In this document: piece after piece, positions 36,087 through 48,597 of the stretch
Layout: each line of letters starts with the position of its first letter
How positions within the stretch are numbered: position 1 is the stretch's first letter
DNA from: Gyromitra esculenta
Lineage: Eukaryota; Ascomycota; Pezizomycetes; Pezizales; Discinaceae
Length of the DNA: 64,000 bases
Assembly (NCBI GenBank): GCA_038503075.1
Contig: JBCAML010000018.1
Location: 1,466,501 to 1,530,500 of the forward strand
Direction: 5' to 3'
Notes under the pieces: model-generated
What the model was told of the DNA's origin: nothing
Databases searched by the model: none
What the model saw: the letters and a program-made list of their open reading frames with translations, nothing else
Position numbers and translations under genes: made by a program

Positions 36087-38859
36087 TTATTCTTCTTCAT
36101 TTTTTAACGTGGCAAGCGGCGACAAAAGTCTTCTACAATAGTTCATGCTATTTTGACTTGTCAGCGCTTTCTCTTGGTCTGAGATAGGAACCCAATTTGT
36201 CACCTCAGTTTCCGCGAAATATTCCATGGCAATCGCTTTGCGGTCCAATTCGCCCCTCATGAATGCGTTGATCTCTTTTTGTTCTTTGATTATTGAGATT
36301 GGTCGTGCAACTCGCCGAGATTTGGAAGATTTTGGGAGCATGGCTTCTGTCATAACGATGCCATCAATAAGTTCAAAATCGACGCAACCTTGTTCTTTAG
36401 CGACGATGTTGAGTTCCTTGAGTAAGAAAGCTTTTAACCGAACTGAGAGAAGGAGACCGTCACCTGTCATGCCTGGAGTCTCCTGAGGCATATGATGATT
36501 GGCGAAATTACGGAGGTTAGGCAAGGACGCACCTGAAAACTGTTAGCATAGATAGGAAGCGGATGAGAATTGGAGTAAGTGGTAAGGAGAAAAAGATAAT
36601 AAAATTGAAGTCGGGCAAAAGTAGAGGAGGATACTCACTTATAATGGCAATCGGTCGAGTCTTCCTCCCAGAATAAATTAAACAACATTCTTTCACGACA
36701 TTACTCGCTTCGTATGCCCTCTCTAATCTCTCGATAGGAATATACTCCCCCATAAATCGCTCCCTCAGCGGCTTGAGTCGATCGATAACTCTTAAACCGG
36801 GATTTCTGCAGTCCCATTCGCCTATATTACCAGTCTTAACCCAACCATCGTCGAGAAACGCGGCGACGGAGGCTTCTGGGTTTGAATGGAAACCCATTTG
36901 GGGCACCGATGGTCCGCGGATGTAGATTTCTCCCTGGGCGGGAGAGGATGTTGCGATGTAATGAGGAACAACGGTAACTAATTTCATCTCAAGGGAAGGG
37001 AGAGGGAATCCAAGTGTTCTCCGGGAATAATGGTTAGGAGGCATGAAGGTGACGATACTGGAAAATATGTTACCTAGAGTTTCCTGGGAATAAAAAGCCA
37101 AAGAATAAGGCACAAAAAGAGTAGGATGAGAGTAACATACGTGGACATTTCCATGAAGCTAAACCCCTCGACCATCTTCCCGCTCGAGGACATCACAAGT
37201 CCCAAAAACTCTTTCTTCTCGGGTCCCGCCATCGAGCAGCTAACACCAATCCATCTAACCCTGGCGCCAAAAAATTTCTCTCGTATCGTCCTAATCCAGC
37301 TCGTATTATCAACTGTGCAAGCTCCAGCACTCGATACCATCCCAACTGGATGCTCAAGCCACGCTTTCTTCCTCGCAACCGCCTTCCAAAATCCATCCTG
37401 CCATGCCTGATCGTTTGCTTTCACAATATCAAGAACATGAGCATGTATTTCGCTCCACCAAGGTGGAATGCCAAATAGAACGGAAGGAGCAAATGATTCG
37501 ATGTCACCTTTGCAATGGATATTAAGGCTGCTGTATGGCTGCGGGAGAAGGTAGTCAATTGTTTTCGTAGAAAAGCCAACAGTGAGCCCGAAGAGCATGA
37601 ACGTGCTCACGAGGGTATATTCGAGCATAAAACCAAGTGGGAGATAAGAAAGGTATGTATCATCCTTGCGGATCGTAGGTTTTAGAAGGCGTTTTAGACT
37701 AGAGACTAGGAAGAGTGAGAAGGCTTTAAGAGTTTGGAGCATGAGGGGGGTACTTACTGCTTGCCACCATGTTCCGGACTGTCACCAAAACACCTTTCGG
37801 TTTCTGGGCTCCGTCTCCAAGTGGATACATGATCCCCCAGACTACATCCTTGATATCCAGACCAATATTGGGATTTTCGACCCGGATAGTAGGTGTTCTG
37901 GGCTTAATCTTACCAAAGGCCACGAAGTCAGTAATACTGGAGATGTAAACCCCAGGCAACGCTCTTTGCAAGTTCTCGACGCCCACTTGTGTCTTTTCGA
38001 GATCATTCCAGGCGTCAGATATAGGATTGTAAAGGATAACTTTAACATGTGGGCATTCAATCAACGTCAAGAGGAGCATCGGGAGGAAATCGCTATCGAT
38101 AAAGATCGCAACTGACTGAGCTTGTGTAAGTGTCTCGAGCAAATTCGATGAACTAATTTTGGTGTAAACCGTGACGAGAGGGGTGGAGCTCATGGACGCC
38201 CCCAGGGAGAGCATGAACCACCAACAGCTAAATGAGAACATTGGATTTAGCGAGCTGCCGGGACCATAACCATAGTTCAATGAAAGAAAAGGCATGAGCC
38301 GGATGAAAACACAAACACAAAAAAAGGGGGATAAAAACCTATTCCTCGCAAGCATGTGCAGTCTTCCATCGACTTTCGTCGCTAAGGCTGCAGCCAAACC
38401 ACGGACAGTTATCGCTACTTGCTCGAATGTCATGTACTCCCAATCGCCAACAATTACACTCTCCTTGCGAGTAAGACGATTTTTAATCAAAATGCCGTCG
38501 TCCACCGCTTTGCCCTTTCGTAGCTTTACCACCTCAGTAACATAAGCTTTAAGTTTACGAAAAGCAAGGCAGCGGTTTTCAGGGTATTTTCTTGCCGCGT
38601 CTAAAAATAGGGAGTGAGGTGTCTCCAAGCTCAAATCTAAGGTCTCGAGCAGTGGCTGCTTGATAAACGATGGATATCTAATCGGCTCCGTCTCCGAAGA
38701 AGGGGGCGCCGGAAAGGCTTGATCCATGTTAGCGAATGTGTAAGCAGATGGATTTGATGTATCAACGATGCGAGGGGTGTGATGAAAGTCCAGCAAAGAT
38801 GATCCTCGAAGAGATGATCCTCTAAGATTCTGAAAGGAGTATTTCTTCTTTAGCGGCAT
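36087..38859 (-). CDS. Divergent long-chain acyl-CoA synthetase-like (AMP-binding) protein
   Basis: Overall layout of a fungal Faa-type acyl-CoA synthetase, in several exons, start ATG at 38859. Recognisable: a lead with LETPHSLFLDAARKYPENRC, then WEYMTFEQVAITVRGLAAAL, YGPGSS...WWFMLSLGASMSSTPLVTVY, SYLPLGFMLEYTL, KGDIESFAPSVLFGIPPWW, and GWVKTGNIGEWD then IDRLKPLRERFMGEYIPIERLE. The core motifs are altered: the adenylate P-loop, normally YTSGTTG-x-PKG, reads YPLGDGAQKPKG (about 37780-37830); the YGLTE box reads GFSFME; and the TGD ribose-binding aspartate is TGN (about 36830). A C-terminal SKSRR segment stands where the catalytic lysine region lies. It is either a non-catalytic paralogue or one with a changed substrate. 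Splice sites otherwise look sound. Confidence 0.75.
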
Positions 38860-39589
38860 TATTTAGGTGAGATTAGAGATGAAGTGGAAGATAAATTGAT
38901 GGAAACAGCTGTGGTTGGGGTGATAGATCTGATGGCTTTGTTGGTGGAGATAGGATAGGGAGGATGGGCGTGGCGTCGTCCTCGTGGATTATGAGAGTGG
39001 GAGGAAGATGAACCGGAACGTTATCGTTTTCTCCGGTGGAGCAGAGACGCGAGTGACTTGCTGTGAATTCAATATCCGGGGAATGGACACGAGCTAGAGC
39101 TCTCGGTTGGGCATCGAGATTATAGCGATAATTAAATCTAGAGATGATCTTATAAGAGTTTCTCACCCAGCCAGCCAGAGCCCATGTTCACACAAGTACA
39201 CTTGCCTACATAACTCCACGTACATGACAGCAAGTATTTCTGGCAGGGTAACTTCAAGCTCTGAGAACTATAACTTTGATACATTCGAAGCCCCTCTTGC
39301 CTCACAGCTGAACCTAAACCCACCAGGCCCAACTCAGCCTATTATAAAAATGGTACCCCTGTTGAGATTTTTCTCCTTAGCTTTCTAAGGGAACCTTCAG
39401 TTATTAGCGAGTCCTAAACAGCAACTGGAGGAGGGTTTCGACAAATACCATCTCTGCACCGATAATTTTGGCGATAATTTTGGCAATTCGCCTCAGCTAC
39501 GAATTCACTTAGCGGGTACTCAAAGGCATCAGACTGTCATCAAATATTGTTTGGAGAGGTCCCATGGTTAACATCCTATACTATTGACA
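38860..39589. other. Intergenic, upstream of the synthetase-like gene
   Basis: No supported gene. Confidence 0.3.
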
Positions 39590-40090
39590 TCGCTCACCCT
39601 TATACTTAACAGCATACCACGAGCGTGGGATAACAATCGAACTCTCCCTAAGGAAAGATGTGGATAGTCGCTGGTCCGAAGACGAAGACTTATTATCGCC
39701 TTTGAATGCAGCAGCAATTAATGGACACAAAGTTGTCGCTAAATTTCTAACAGAAGCAGACGTTGACCCTAAATCCGCGTCACACAAAAAAACCTCTATG
39801 GACCTAGTTCCATTGTAGCTTTTTGCTAGAGGGTGGCGGTAAGCACGCACTGGGTCTAGGTGTTACTGGAGAAAATACGCTCAAGTAGGCAGCAAGTTAT
39901 GGAAAGGGTGATATCGCTGGTCTATTGTTGGATCAAGGGGCTTTAGATACTGCTCTAAAGTCTTACCAATGCGTAAGATGTCCATCTACGATATGAATTG
40001 GTGGCTAAGCTAGTACTAGGTTGAGGTGTTGAAACTGCTGAACGGGATGATGGATATACGCTATGTAGTCTCCTCAGCCTTGAAGAGAGT
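39590..40090 (+). pseudogene. Ankyrin-repeat relic
   Basis: The plus strand encodes broken ankyrin repeats: SPLNAAAINGHKVVAKFLTE at about 39690-39750 and, after stops, a GENTLK...AASYGKGDIAGLLLDQGALD stretch at about 39870-39950. Each matches the helix-loop-helix pattern (xLxxAAxxGHxxVVxxLL), but in-frame stops interrupt them. Probably a decayed ankyrin or NACHT-ankyrin gene. Confidence 0.6.
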
Positions 40091-40272
40091 TAGGAGCGGA
40101 TGGAGTGGGGGAAGTATCAACGGAACGAGTATTAACCCAAATATCCACGATATTAAAATCCTCGAGAAAAATAATATTACATAGGGAACCAATTTTGGTC
40201 AGAGTATTAATACTCCTTTCGATGCCACCAATGATCAAGAACTCCGAGTCTTCTAGGGGGATTACTCGCCTT

Positions 40273-40564
40273 TAGGGATCGGTAAAATACGTATTTTATA
40301 ATAAAATACCGTATTTTACGAGTATTGTATTGTATCAATAATACGATACATACCCGCACAGACCACTCCCAAGCCGGGGCTGCCTGACTGGGCCCTTTTT
40401 TCCCTGTCGAGGCCTAGAACCCCCCCCAAAACTGGCAGTTAACCATACCTTAACCTATATCAGTACTGGTATGTATTTTATCCACCGTATTTTATCTTTT
40501 AATACTGTATAATACATAAAATACATTACATTACAATACGGTATTATTACAAGTCCGATCCCTA
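40273..40564. mobile_element. hAT-type MITE with 8-bp target duplication
   Basis: A 292-bp element with perfect ten-base terminal inverted repeats, TAGGGATCGG and CCGATCCCTA, flanked by the same eight bases, CTCGCCTT, at 40265-40272 and 40565-40572. TA(G/A)GG-type ends with an 8-bp target duplication are the signature of the hAT superfamily. The subterminal regions are AT-rich with repeated ATACGGTATT/AAAATAC motifs; the middle is GC-rich and non-coding. Confidence 0.85.
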
Positions 40565-40656
40565 CTCGCCTTGAGAATTGCCTAATAAATATCAGAGACA
40601 CAACTGAAGTTTCCCGCAATTTTAAACCTATAAAGTACCCAGAGGTTAGAAAAACC

Positions 40657-41298
40657 TCACGCATAACAAATCAAATCTCTTGGTGGAGGAAGCGGGAGGC
40701 GTGGAAATGGCTTTTCATCGTCATCGCCATCCTTCGTACCTCTCTTCAGCTTCACGAACTCCCTGAAAGTACCGAGATGGCGTTTCCAGAGAGGCCTCTT
40801 ACGTTTAGCCTTACTCTGTCTGTATTTCTCTTCATCCCCTTCTTCTTCTTCCATTTCATCATCTCCATCAAAACCCATTTCGTCACCTTTTACCATCACC
40901 TTTGGAACTGTAGGACGCCAAGGACGCCACCCATTGGTCATTGGATGGAAATATTCAACTTGGATAGGTTGAAGACGTGCATTGAGGTTAGAGATTTTAT
41001 CCCGAGTCGGTGACTTTTCTCCATCGGGACCATCAGACGAATCTGAGAGGCTGGACCTAACCCGGGTTGGTATAGTTGCCAAATCACCAGTTCCAACAAT
41101 ATGCAGGAGGATAGGATCTTTAGGAGGTGAAATCTCGTATTCAGGTTCCTCTGCGGAGTCGAGCTCGATTTGAGGTGATCGGGGAGGGGTAGAGGGTGCT
41201 GGGTTAAGACTGAGCTTTCCATAGTGTGATACTACTACTCGCATAGGAGACTCGCTGGTGCTGGAGGCTTCGCTGTCAGAAAAGGAGTGATATGACAT
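40657..41298 (-). CDS. Hypothetical 213-residue acidic/basic protein
   Basis: A single-exon frame from the ATG at 41298. No family recognised. Ser/Pro-rich N-terminus (SDSEASSTSESP), a central QVEYFHPMTNGWRPWRPTVP segment (about 112-131), an acidic tract (DGDDEMEEEEGDEEK), then a basic helix (KAKRKRPLWKRHLGTFREFVKLKRG) and a proline-rich end. Likely nuclear and disordered. It shares the order YxxP-W, acidic, basic with the protein at 34343-34957. Confidence 0.5.
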   Translation of the reverse strand: MSYHSFSDSEASSTSESPMRVVVSHYGKLSLNPAPSTPPRSPQIELDSAEEPEYEISPPKDPILLHIVGTGDLATIPTRVRSSLSDSSDGPDGEKSPTRDKISNLNARLQPIQVEYFHPMTNGWRPWRPTVPKVMVKGDEMGFDGDDEMEEEEGDEEKYRQSKAKRKRPLWKRHLGTFREFVKLKRGTKDGDDDEKPFPRLPLPPPRDLICYA

Positions 41299-42129
41299 GG
41301 TGAGATGTTGTATCTATGAAGATTTTTAGAACTATTCTTGAATGAAATGCTATTCGGGGATGGCGGGATGAATTTGCTGATAGCAAGAAGCTCTATTTAA
41401 ACTTTTTCTCGAATCTTTCAAATATACCATTAGCCTTTTTTTTAAGTAGGTGTTCGTCTTGTGCAGTGGAGTTTGGTCACAATGAAACGTTCCAGAACAA
41501 GTATTGAATCTTGAATATCCGTGCCTTCGCCTTTTGTTGATCGTAGATGGGATTTGGAGGCATGGAAAAGCCTGTTGTTGATTTTTTGATATCGAATGAT
41601 GGTGCATGTATCCCAGTAATGAAATAAATCATATATTATCACTGCTGTAATACTGGGGCGCGTAGGGGGCAATAGAAGACTCGATTGCTTGTATTGCTTA
41701 GGCTTGCTAAAGGTGGGCATACGACCCCTATCTAAATAGCTCTTCGGGCGCCCAGTGCTCGTGTGTTCGAGCACTGTCTCTCAATCATTTCCAACTCCGA
41801 AGCCACACCCGTGGAGGTACCCCGTATTAGAAAGTTTCTCTAACAATTACTCGATGATCAATCACGAGTGATAATTTATGATGGAAACGACAGGTCTCGT
41901 GTACAGTTCCTCCATATCGAAAATGCCCTATATCTATCTTGTAAGTCCGTAGTCACTATATATAATGCGATAATTTCTCTTGAGCGAGCGTCTATTTAAA
42001 TATAATATGATACAGCCACCGATAACCCTTTATATTTCCGGTGAACCGTTCTATCGATCTAAACCTCCACAGAAAATTACCCCACTACATATATGTTCCC
42101 GCGTTTTTCAGTAACCTAGCAATCTCAAA
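41299..42129. other. Intergenic, nothing recognised
   Basis: AT-rich; no supported gene. Confidence 0.3.
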
Positions 42130-44700
42130 CTACTCACCCTTAATTGCCAGTGAGGCCGTATGGCTCTCCTTGTCCTTATGGCTCACTTCTACTCCTTCCA
42201 TCTGGAGCAGTAACTCTACTACCGTTTCGTGTCCATAGTATCCCGCTCTGGCCAACGGTGTCCAACCTTCCTCGCTTTTGTAGTTGACATTAACCCGCTT
42301 TGCTAGCAACAAGTTCTGTGCCGCTCCTTCGTACCTAGCGCTCGCTGCATGGATCAAGGGCGTCTGAGCATAATTGTCCGTGTACTTTGCTTCCATATCT
42401 TTTACCTAGAGTGGTTGCTCGGTTATTCTCTCATTCCTGATGTTCGCAGCTGCAAAAAGCGGCGTCCAACTTGAGTCACCACCCTTGCGATTCACATCCA
42501 CTCCCTCCACTTTAAGGAAATCTCTAACCATTTCTTCCCTCCATGTCTGTGCAATTGTCATCCATCATATCTGCCTAGGGCAATCGGTATGATACTCGAT
42601 AATGTCGGTACATTGCTGCTCTCATCCTTGGCTTCCGACCTTCTGTTTGCATGCAGTTCACGTCCACTTATGGAATATTGAGATATAGCTTAACGATCCC
42701 TTCGTAGATCCTCTCAGCTGCATAGTACAGCGCAGTCTGACATTCGAGGTCCTTGCATTCAACACCAGCATTCGCCGGCCGGAGTAACTGCTACACTACT
42801 CCTCCATGCCCTTTGTCTACAGCAGTCGTTAAAGAGGCCCGACCCTCTTTTTCCTTGCAGTTCACATTCACAGCTGGATTACCGAGAAAATGCTTCATAA
42901 CTGCTCCATACCCACTCTCGGCAGCGTAGTATAGCGGTGTTTAGCCTTCGACATCTCTACACATCGCATCCACTACCTCTGCCTGAGCAATTCTTTCACC
43001 AATGCCTTATGCCCGTTCTTTGCTATGTGTGCCAGTATCGTCATACCTTGATCATCTCCCAACTTCAGCCAATGCAAATAAGATTATGAGAGATTAGGAC
43101 TGCGCGCTCGTGGACTAGTCAGCGTTTTCCATTGCGGTTGCGAGACCTGTCCCTTCTTTCTCAGCCAATCAAATCTCGAACTCCATCGCAGCAGTTTTCT
43201 TCCCTCCCGCCCGCCCTTCCTTGCCCTATCACCAACGGAGAGGTTCTTAACTACTAAATTTTATTTCAGGTCCTTGCTCAAAATTGTGAGCAGCTCTTGA
43301 ATAAGCGCCTCACGCCCTTCTTCTGCAGCGTAATGTAGCGCTGTCTTGCCAATCATGTCGTGCGTATTAGGGTCGAAACTCCCGCTCAAGGAATATCAAA
43401 AGATGCCAAGGAGTTAATAGTGACATGCCACCAGTAAAGATTTTGTCTCGTGAGTCGCAAGCTTTGAGAGTGTATCTATAGCTGGGTTCGACAACTTCGA
43501 ACCATTGGCACCATGCGCCATAAGCTGGACATGATCTCTTTTTATTTTGCAGGACCATCAAAGAACTAGCTTTCTCCACGCCACCGGATAGTCGAGCATG
43601 TGCCCCCAGAATCAGGTCGAATAGTCTGCAAAAATGCGTGTCCATTCCCATCTCCGTCCGAGTTTGGAGCACCCGTTACCATAATTGGGCCGGTAGAGCA
43701 GACCAAAGCAAACCCCGGCCGCATGCCTATGGCCAAGTGACTTCGGAGATGCGAACTGGTTCAGTAGAAAACCTTCGACAGACTTATAGGCGAACCGGAG
43801 AACCTTTAAATTTTCGTTGGTGACGACCAGGCTTTGGCAAACGTCAAGGATAGCCATTTCAGTATAGTGATCCATGTCCCTCCATTGTTTTACCATAAGC
43901 TTAATACGAATAGCTTCAGTAAGGATTATTCGGTCGCCAAAAACCTACCGGTGCCACGCAGCCAGAAAATTGGATGTGTCTTGAATTCCATCCATTCAAC
44001 AAAATCAGCTTACGTAGCCAATCTCCAGTTTCTTCAAGTCAATTGAAGCTAACAAACCAATGATAGCCCTCTACCGATGTCTCTGATAGCCACATCAGGG
44101 TCCTAAGTCGTCTTCCATCTAGTATGGCAGTTTTTAGCAATATGCTGTCATTACTAGAGGTCAAACCTAACCCTATTTCGCATTTTTTCTGAGAGTTTCT
44201 GGTGCCGTCTTCATCACCCTACCAGCTAACTCTTTTGTGTTATCTCTCACCCGCTCGAAATGATCAAGATCCGAAAATTTGCACAGGTTTTCGTGGTCGC
44301 TATCTAATCCGACACGTGTTTCTCTCGTTGAAGCAAGTGCAAGTGTGGTTGATTTCTTATATACAATCTAGAGCTTCACCAAATCAGTAACAATATACTT
44401 CTTTTGAAGGTCCCCTAGCCTCATTAGAGTTGGAATCATACAATGTCGATATCTCTATAAGAACAATTCTCAAAAAGATGACCACCCATAGATCCTCAAG
44501 TTGGTGTCGGTAGTCTTCGCTAATGCCATCTGCAAATAGGGAGTTTTCTGTAAGAGCTTTAATAAATGTATTTTGCCGCGGAATTCTTGTAATTGATGTA
44601 GTAATTTCACTAAGATTTGCAATGCTGCAGCCCTGATGCGGGGTCCCGAAGAAAACGATACCATAACTATTGAATAAGTTAGCTGACTTTACATTAATTC
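42130..44700 (-). pseudogene. NACHT-ankyrin (STAND) gene relic
   Basis: Read on the minus strand, pieces occur in the order of a fungal NLR-like protein. At 44640-44500: AALQILVKLLHQLQ, like the LLxxLLxQL helix after a NACHT P-loop. At about 44290: a KFSDLDHFERV-type frame resembling the segment after NACHT sensor motifs. At 43896-43760: VLRFAYKSVEGFLLNQF, close to the RFAHxSVxEYLL motif that ends NACHT regions. At 42480-42420 and 42396-42130: ankyrin repeats (TPLIHAASARYEGAAQNLLL, TPLARAGYYGHETVVELLL), with more degenerate units up to about 43360. Many stops and frame changes; no P-loop found. Such proteins act in self/non-self recognition and heterokaryon incompatibility; this copy is dead. 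Confidence 0.5.
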
Positions 44701-46808
44701 ACCTTGTATTTGTTAATTAGACTCTCGATATAAACATTCCCCGTATTAGATAACCTGAGGCGCAAGCATATTGGGAAAAATCGTCCCAAATTTCTAACCA
44801 ACAGAGGATGTCGTTACCAGGATTACGGGAAGATGCATATCCAATCTGCTCGCCGGATCCATGTTTATACCAAGAGTCTGCTGCTATTAGCGCGGACTAT
44901 GGATATACCTTAGTTTCCGGATAGACGCATAGGTCTTATTAAGTTTAGCATCAGCGAGAGCCTAATTCATCGGTATAAGTTTGGCAATACGAGATATATG
45001 CGGGATATAAACCATCTTCTTCACAATAACACCACCAAGGCAGTAACAAACGAACATGATAGGATAATCTTTTGCAACCTAAGCTCTCGGGACTATTGGT
45101 TGGATTACTGCTCCCGAGGGATATCTGCCCATAGTAGACACAACTAGGATGATATATATCTCCGTACTACCTTACGCTTGCTTTTGAGGCGATTCAAGAG
45201 GTTTTCGGCCCGTTCGTTAACACCGGCAGACGATGGGACAAAATCCACATTGGAGCTGTATCCAAAAAGGAGGATGCGTGTGTTCGGGAGCCGGCCAGGG
45301 AGGAAACCCTCTAGCTATAGCAACATCTTGCCATTCGGGACTGTCCGAGTTAATTCTGCGTGATTTTCAACGTCCATATATGATTGAGACCATGAACGGC
45401 AACAACACTTCGAGCTCAAACCAACACCCGTGTTAGCATATCGTTTTACCATAGGACATACGAGAAAGGATAGAGCAGCTAGGACCGCTCTTCAACACAG
45501 CCGTGTGCATAATTGATAACTAGCCCGCTGGTACCTTGGCCACTTTATTCACTCTCCCTAATATGTGTTTACGATATGAAGGAGAGTTGGGATTACTGAC
45601 TCGAGTTGAACATCTTCTGGGTCTACAGCCACTTTTAGGAAGTTCCTCGGTGTCGTTGCCAACTCCTAAATTGAGGAGTCAGTCAAAAATCATAAACTAC
45701 CAAAAATCTCAAACATACCATAGCTTTCCCACAAGGTTATGCCAAAGCCATACAGTACAGGCCTACTACCCGCTTTTTCTCAAAAAGAAGAAGTTAGCTC
45801 GAAGGTCTAGCTAGGAAAGTGGGGCGGACGGTGGACTAAGTCTCAAGAGATACAAGTCTGGTGGTACACAACGAGTAGGGATCCGGTACCGGTGAGACAT
45901 GCAGATAGAGTAAAAGCATAGCCGCTCAGCCAAGGGGATCTCGAGCCTGTACGCCTAACATTTTGACTCACTGGGAATATGTATTTCGTAATTCGGATGA
46001 ATCGGATGAATCGCTTAAGCAAGCAATTGCTAAAGTTGCTGCAGGACGGACGACAATCTTTTAGGTATATTCTCCTACAGAGAGATTGATAGGGATTTGG
46101 ATAGATTTCCCTTGCAATAGTTACTAGCCAATGGAAATTGATTGATGCTAATGATCTAGTTTTAAGTTTATAGTAGAGATGGCTCCTTGTAGCCCGTGTA
46201 CCCCCTCCGGATCCACCAATCGCTCATAACAACCCGTAGTAAAATAAACCCGTTTAATGGATACCTACCAACGTTCAGTAAGACCTTTACCTTGATGAGA
46301 TTCACAGAAATCTTGTTTATCCAACCAATGGAGTCTTAGGACCGGGCCTACAATCCCATTGCTCTCTAGAATTCTCTAAAGTCTTATACGGAGGTTAATA
46401 CTGACAAGTAAGATCGCTGCCAGCCACCATCGGAACACACCCAGGTATTGGTCCAATCTACATAGATAAGATTAAACCAGAGCTTCTGCCATCGACCAGG
46501 TAATATGCTGAATAGTATTGGAAGAGCACAATCATGGAATTCAATGTCAACAATATCGCTCTAACATTATTTTGGAAAATAAACTACCCCATGAAGTCCC
46601 ACGCAAAATGAATTTAAAAATACGCCAATAGCAAAACCAACCCCCCAGCCGTGATACCTCAAGCACATGAAAAAACCAGTAAATACGCTCGTGAAATAAA
46701 TAAAAACACCATAAACCGCTTTTTTCGTTCCATTTTCAATGGGGTCATTGTCACCCCGCATTAAACAAAGAGAAAAAACACAAATCATCCAGGCCTTTCT
46801 CCCCTTAT
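44701..46808. other. Unassigned region, probably decayed repeats
   Basis: No intact gene. Many short frames and frequent stops suggest old transposon or paralogue debris, but I cannot name it. Confidence 0.3.
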
Positions 46809-48597
46809 TCACTCTCCCCTTCCGCTGCCATGATCATTTGCCCACCGATCTAACCTCCTATTAACAGCGCCCGTCAAAACCTTCAAAATCCACTCCCCCG
46901 TTAGGGGCTCTCCATCACCCTCCGCTTCCGCCCCCTGCCTCCGTTTCCCTTGTCGATTCCCAATATACGGCGTATAGTCCACCATATCCCGAATCCCATA
47001 TATCTCCGCTAGCGCATCGTCCAAATCCTCCAGCGCCTCGCGCGCGCCTTCCTCGTCTCCAATCTGGAAAAACTGAATACCCACCTGCGACAGCGGCGCA
47101 TTCAACGCATCGAGTCTCCGCGCCGCATCCACGATCACGCTCTCCGGATCATCCGTCGGCTCGCCGTCCGTCAACACGATGATATTCAACGGCTTCGGGT
47201 ACTGCGCCCGCGCCACCGAGCTCCCCGGTGAGGTTGGCGGGGAACTCAGGGTGGAGCGAGCAGCCGCATAGGAGTCTAGATAGTCCCGCAATATCCGGTC
47301 TAGACACGCCGCAATCGGCGTAATCCCGCCCGGCCGCACCAGATCGAATAGTCGCCGCACTTCCGCCGCAGAGCGGATATTCCGCGCATCGTGGTTCGAG
47401 GAGTTGAGGAAATGGATGTCGATCCCGTCGCTATCGTATTTGGTCGCGATCGTGGCGATCGTCTCGAGTGCTGCGCGGGTGTCGGTCCACCGGGTGTAGG
47501 CGTCCATGCTGGCGGAGTCGTCAATGACGAACACTGTGTCGAAGGTCCGGAGGAAGTCGTACTGGTTCTCTCGAAGTGAGCCTCGTTTGCGACGGAACGT
47601 GCTGGGCTGCTTTGGCGCGGCTTCTTGGCTGTTGAAGGATTTTCCGGAATCGGTGCGCTGGGGCCTAGGGGGCTGATAGATGCTGTCGCTGCTCCCGATT
47701 TCTACGGGGGCTGGCTCAGAGCTCAGTTCTGCACGTCCGGCGAGGGGGTCGTAGGTGGAGCGGTAGCGGTGCAGGAGGGAATTCTGTTCAGGCATGGTAA
47801 CGGCCATTTTAGAGGCGGCGTAGGCGATGTACTCTTCGCCGTGATTGGATACAGGAGGGGTATCAGGGTATGGGGGAGGGGCGCTTCCAGAAGAGCTGGC
47901 AAACTGGGTGAGGCTTGGGTGCGAATTCGTACGACGGACTTGCTCCAGGGGAGATGGCGTTGGCGGTGTCTGTGTAATTATCGGAGTGCTCGGGACTGCA
48001 TCGATATTAGCATGTATATCCATCCAAGCATCAAGCAGATGGAATAGAGCAGGGCCTACCACTCTCATTGGTGCCCCGTCTCCTTCGCCGGCCAGAAATC
48101 ACAATCCCCATGGACGAGCCCGATGGCGGCGAAGCAGACACATGTTTCGACATGTCTATCGCTGGTGCTGGCACTGCGACAGGCTCTGACGGGGGCGTAA
48201 CGGACCCCTCCGAGCTCGTCAGCTCCGCCGGGGAATCCGGTGCTATCTCTGATCTGTGTTTCCTCGATCGCGGCGAGTGTCTTCTCACAGGGGCTTCAGC
48301 TGTGTCGGACCGAGATTTATATTTCCGTACCGGGGCTCCCGCCGTATCAGATCGAGACTTGTGGCGGGATGAACGGTGTCTTTCTGAGTGAGCTGCTGTG
48401 GGCGGAAACGAAATGCGGGGGTCTGCGGAGATGGAGATGGGCCGGTTCCCACCGGTCGGCGAGACGTCGTAGTTTTTCGGGGTCCGGTGAAGAGGATGAG
48501 GGTGATGATGGCGGTGGGGCGATCGTGGCTCTTCTTCACTATTACTGCTGCCGCCGCTGACCAAGGACAGGCGTCGGAGGATCCTCCTAGTCGTCAT
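46809..48597 (-). CDS. VWA-domain protein, two exons
   Basis: Exons 48597-48060 and 47995-46809 (a 64-bp intron, GTAGGC...GCAG) give 574 residues in frame. The N-terminal ~300 residues are disordered, rich in Ser/Arg/His/Pro, with two near-identical KSRSDTA-A-PVR units (residues about 80-105). The von Willebrand A domain follows at about 355-500: FDTVFVIDDSASM with the DxSxS metal site, GGITPIAACLDRILRDYL, and LNIIVLTDGEPTD with the third metal-binding aspartate. GDEEGAREALEDLDDAL and a short tail close it. VWA proteins of this disordered-plus-VWA type are common in filamentous fungi and mediate protein interactions, probably cytosolic; a precise role is unknown. Intact MIDAS residues suggest a functional domain. 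Confidence 0.8.

Noticed and set aside
46567..46812. 81-codon hydrophobic minus-strand frame just after the VWA gene
   Set aside because: It overlaps the stop of the VWA gene and resembles 3' untranslated sequence; no family or context supports it.
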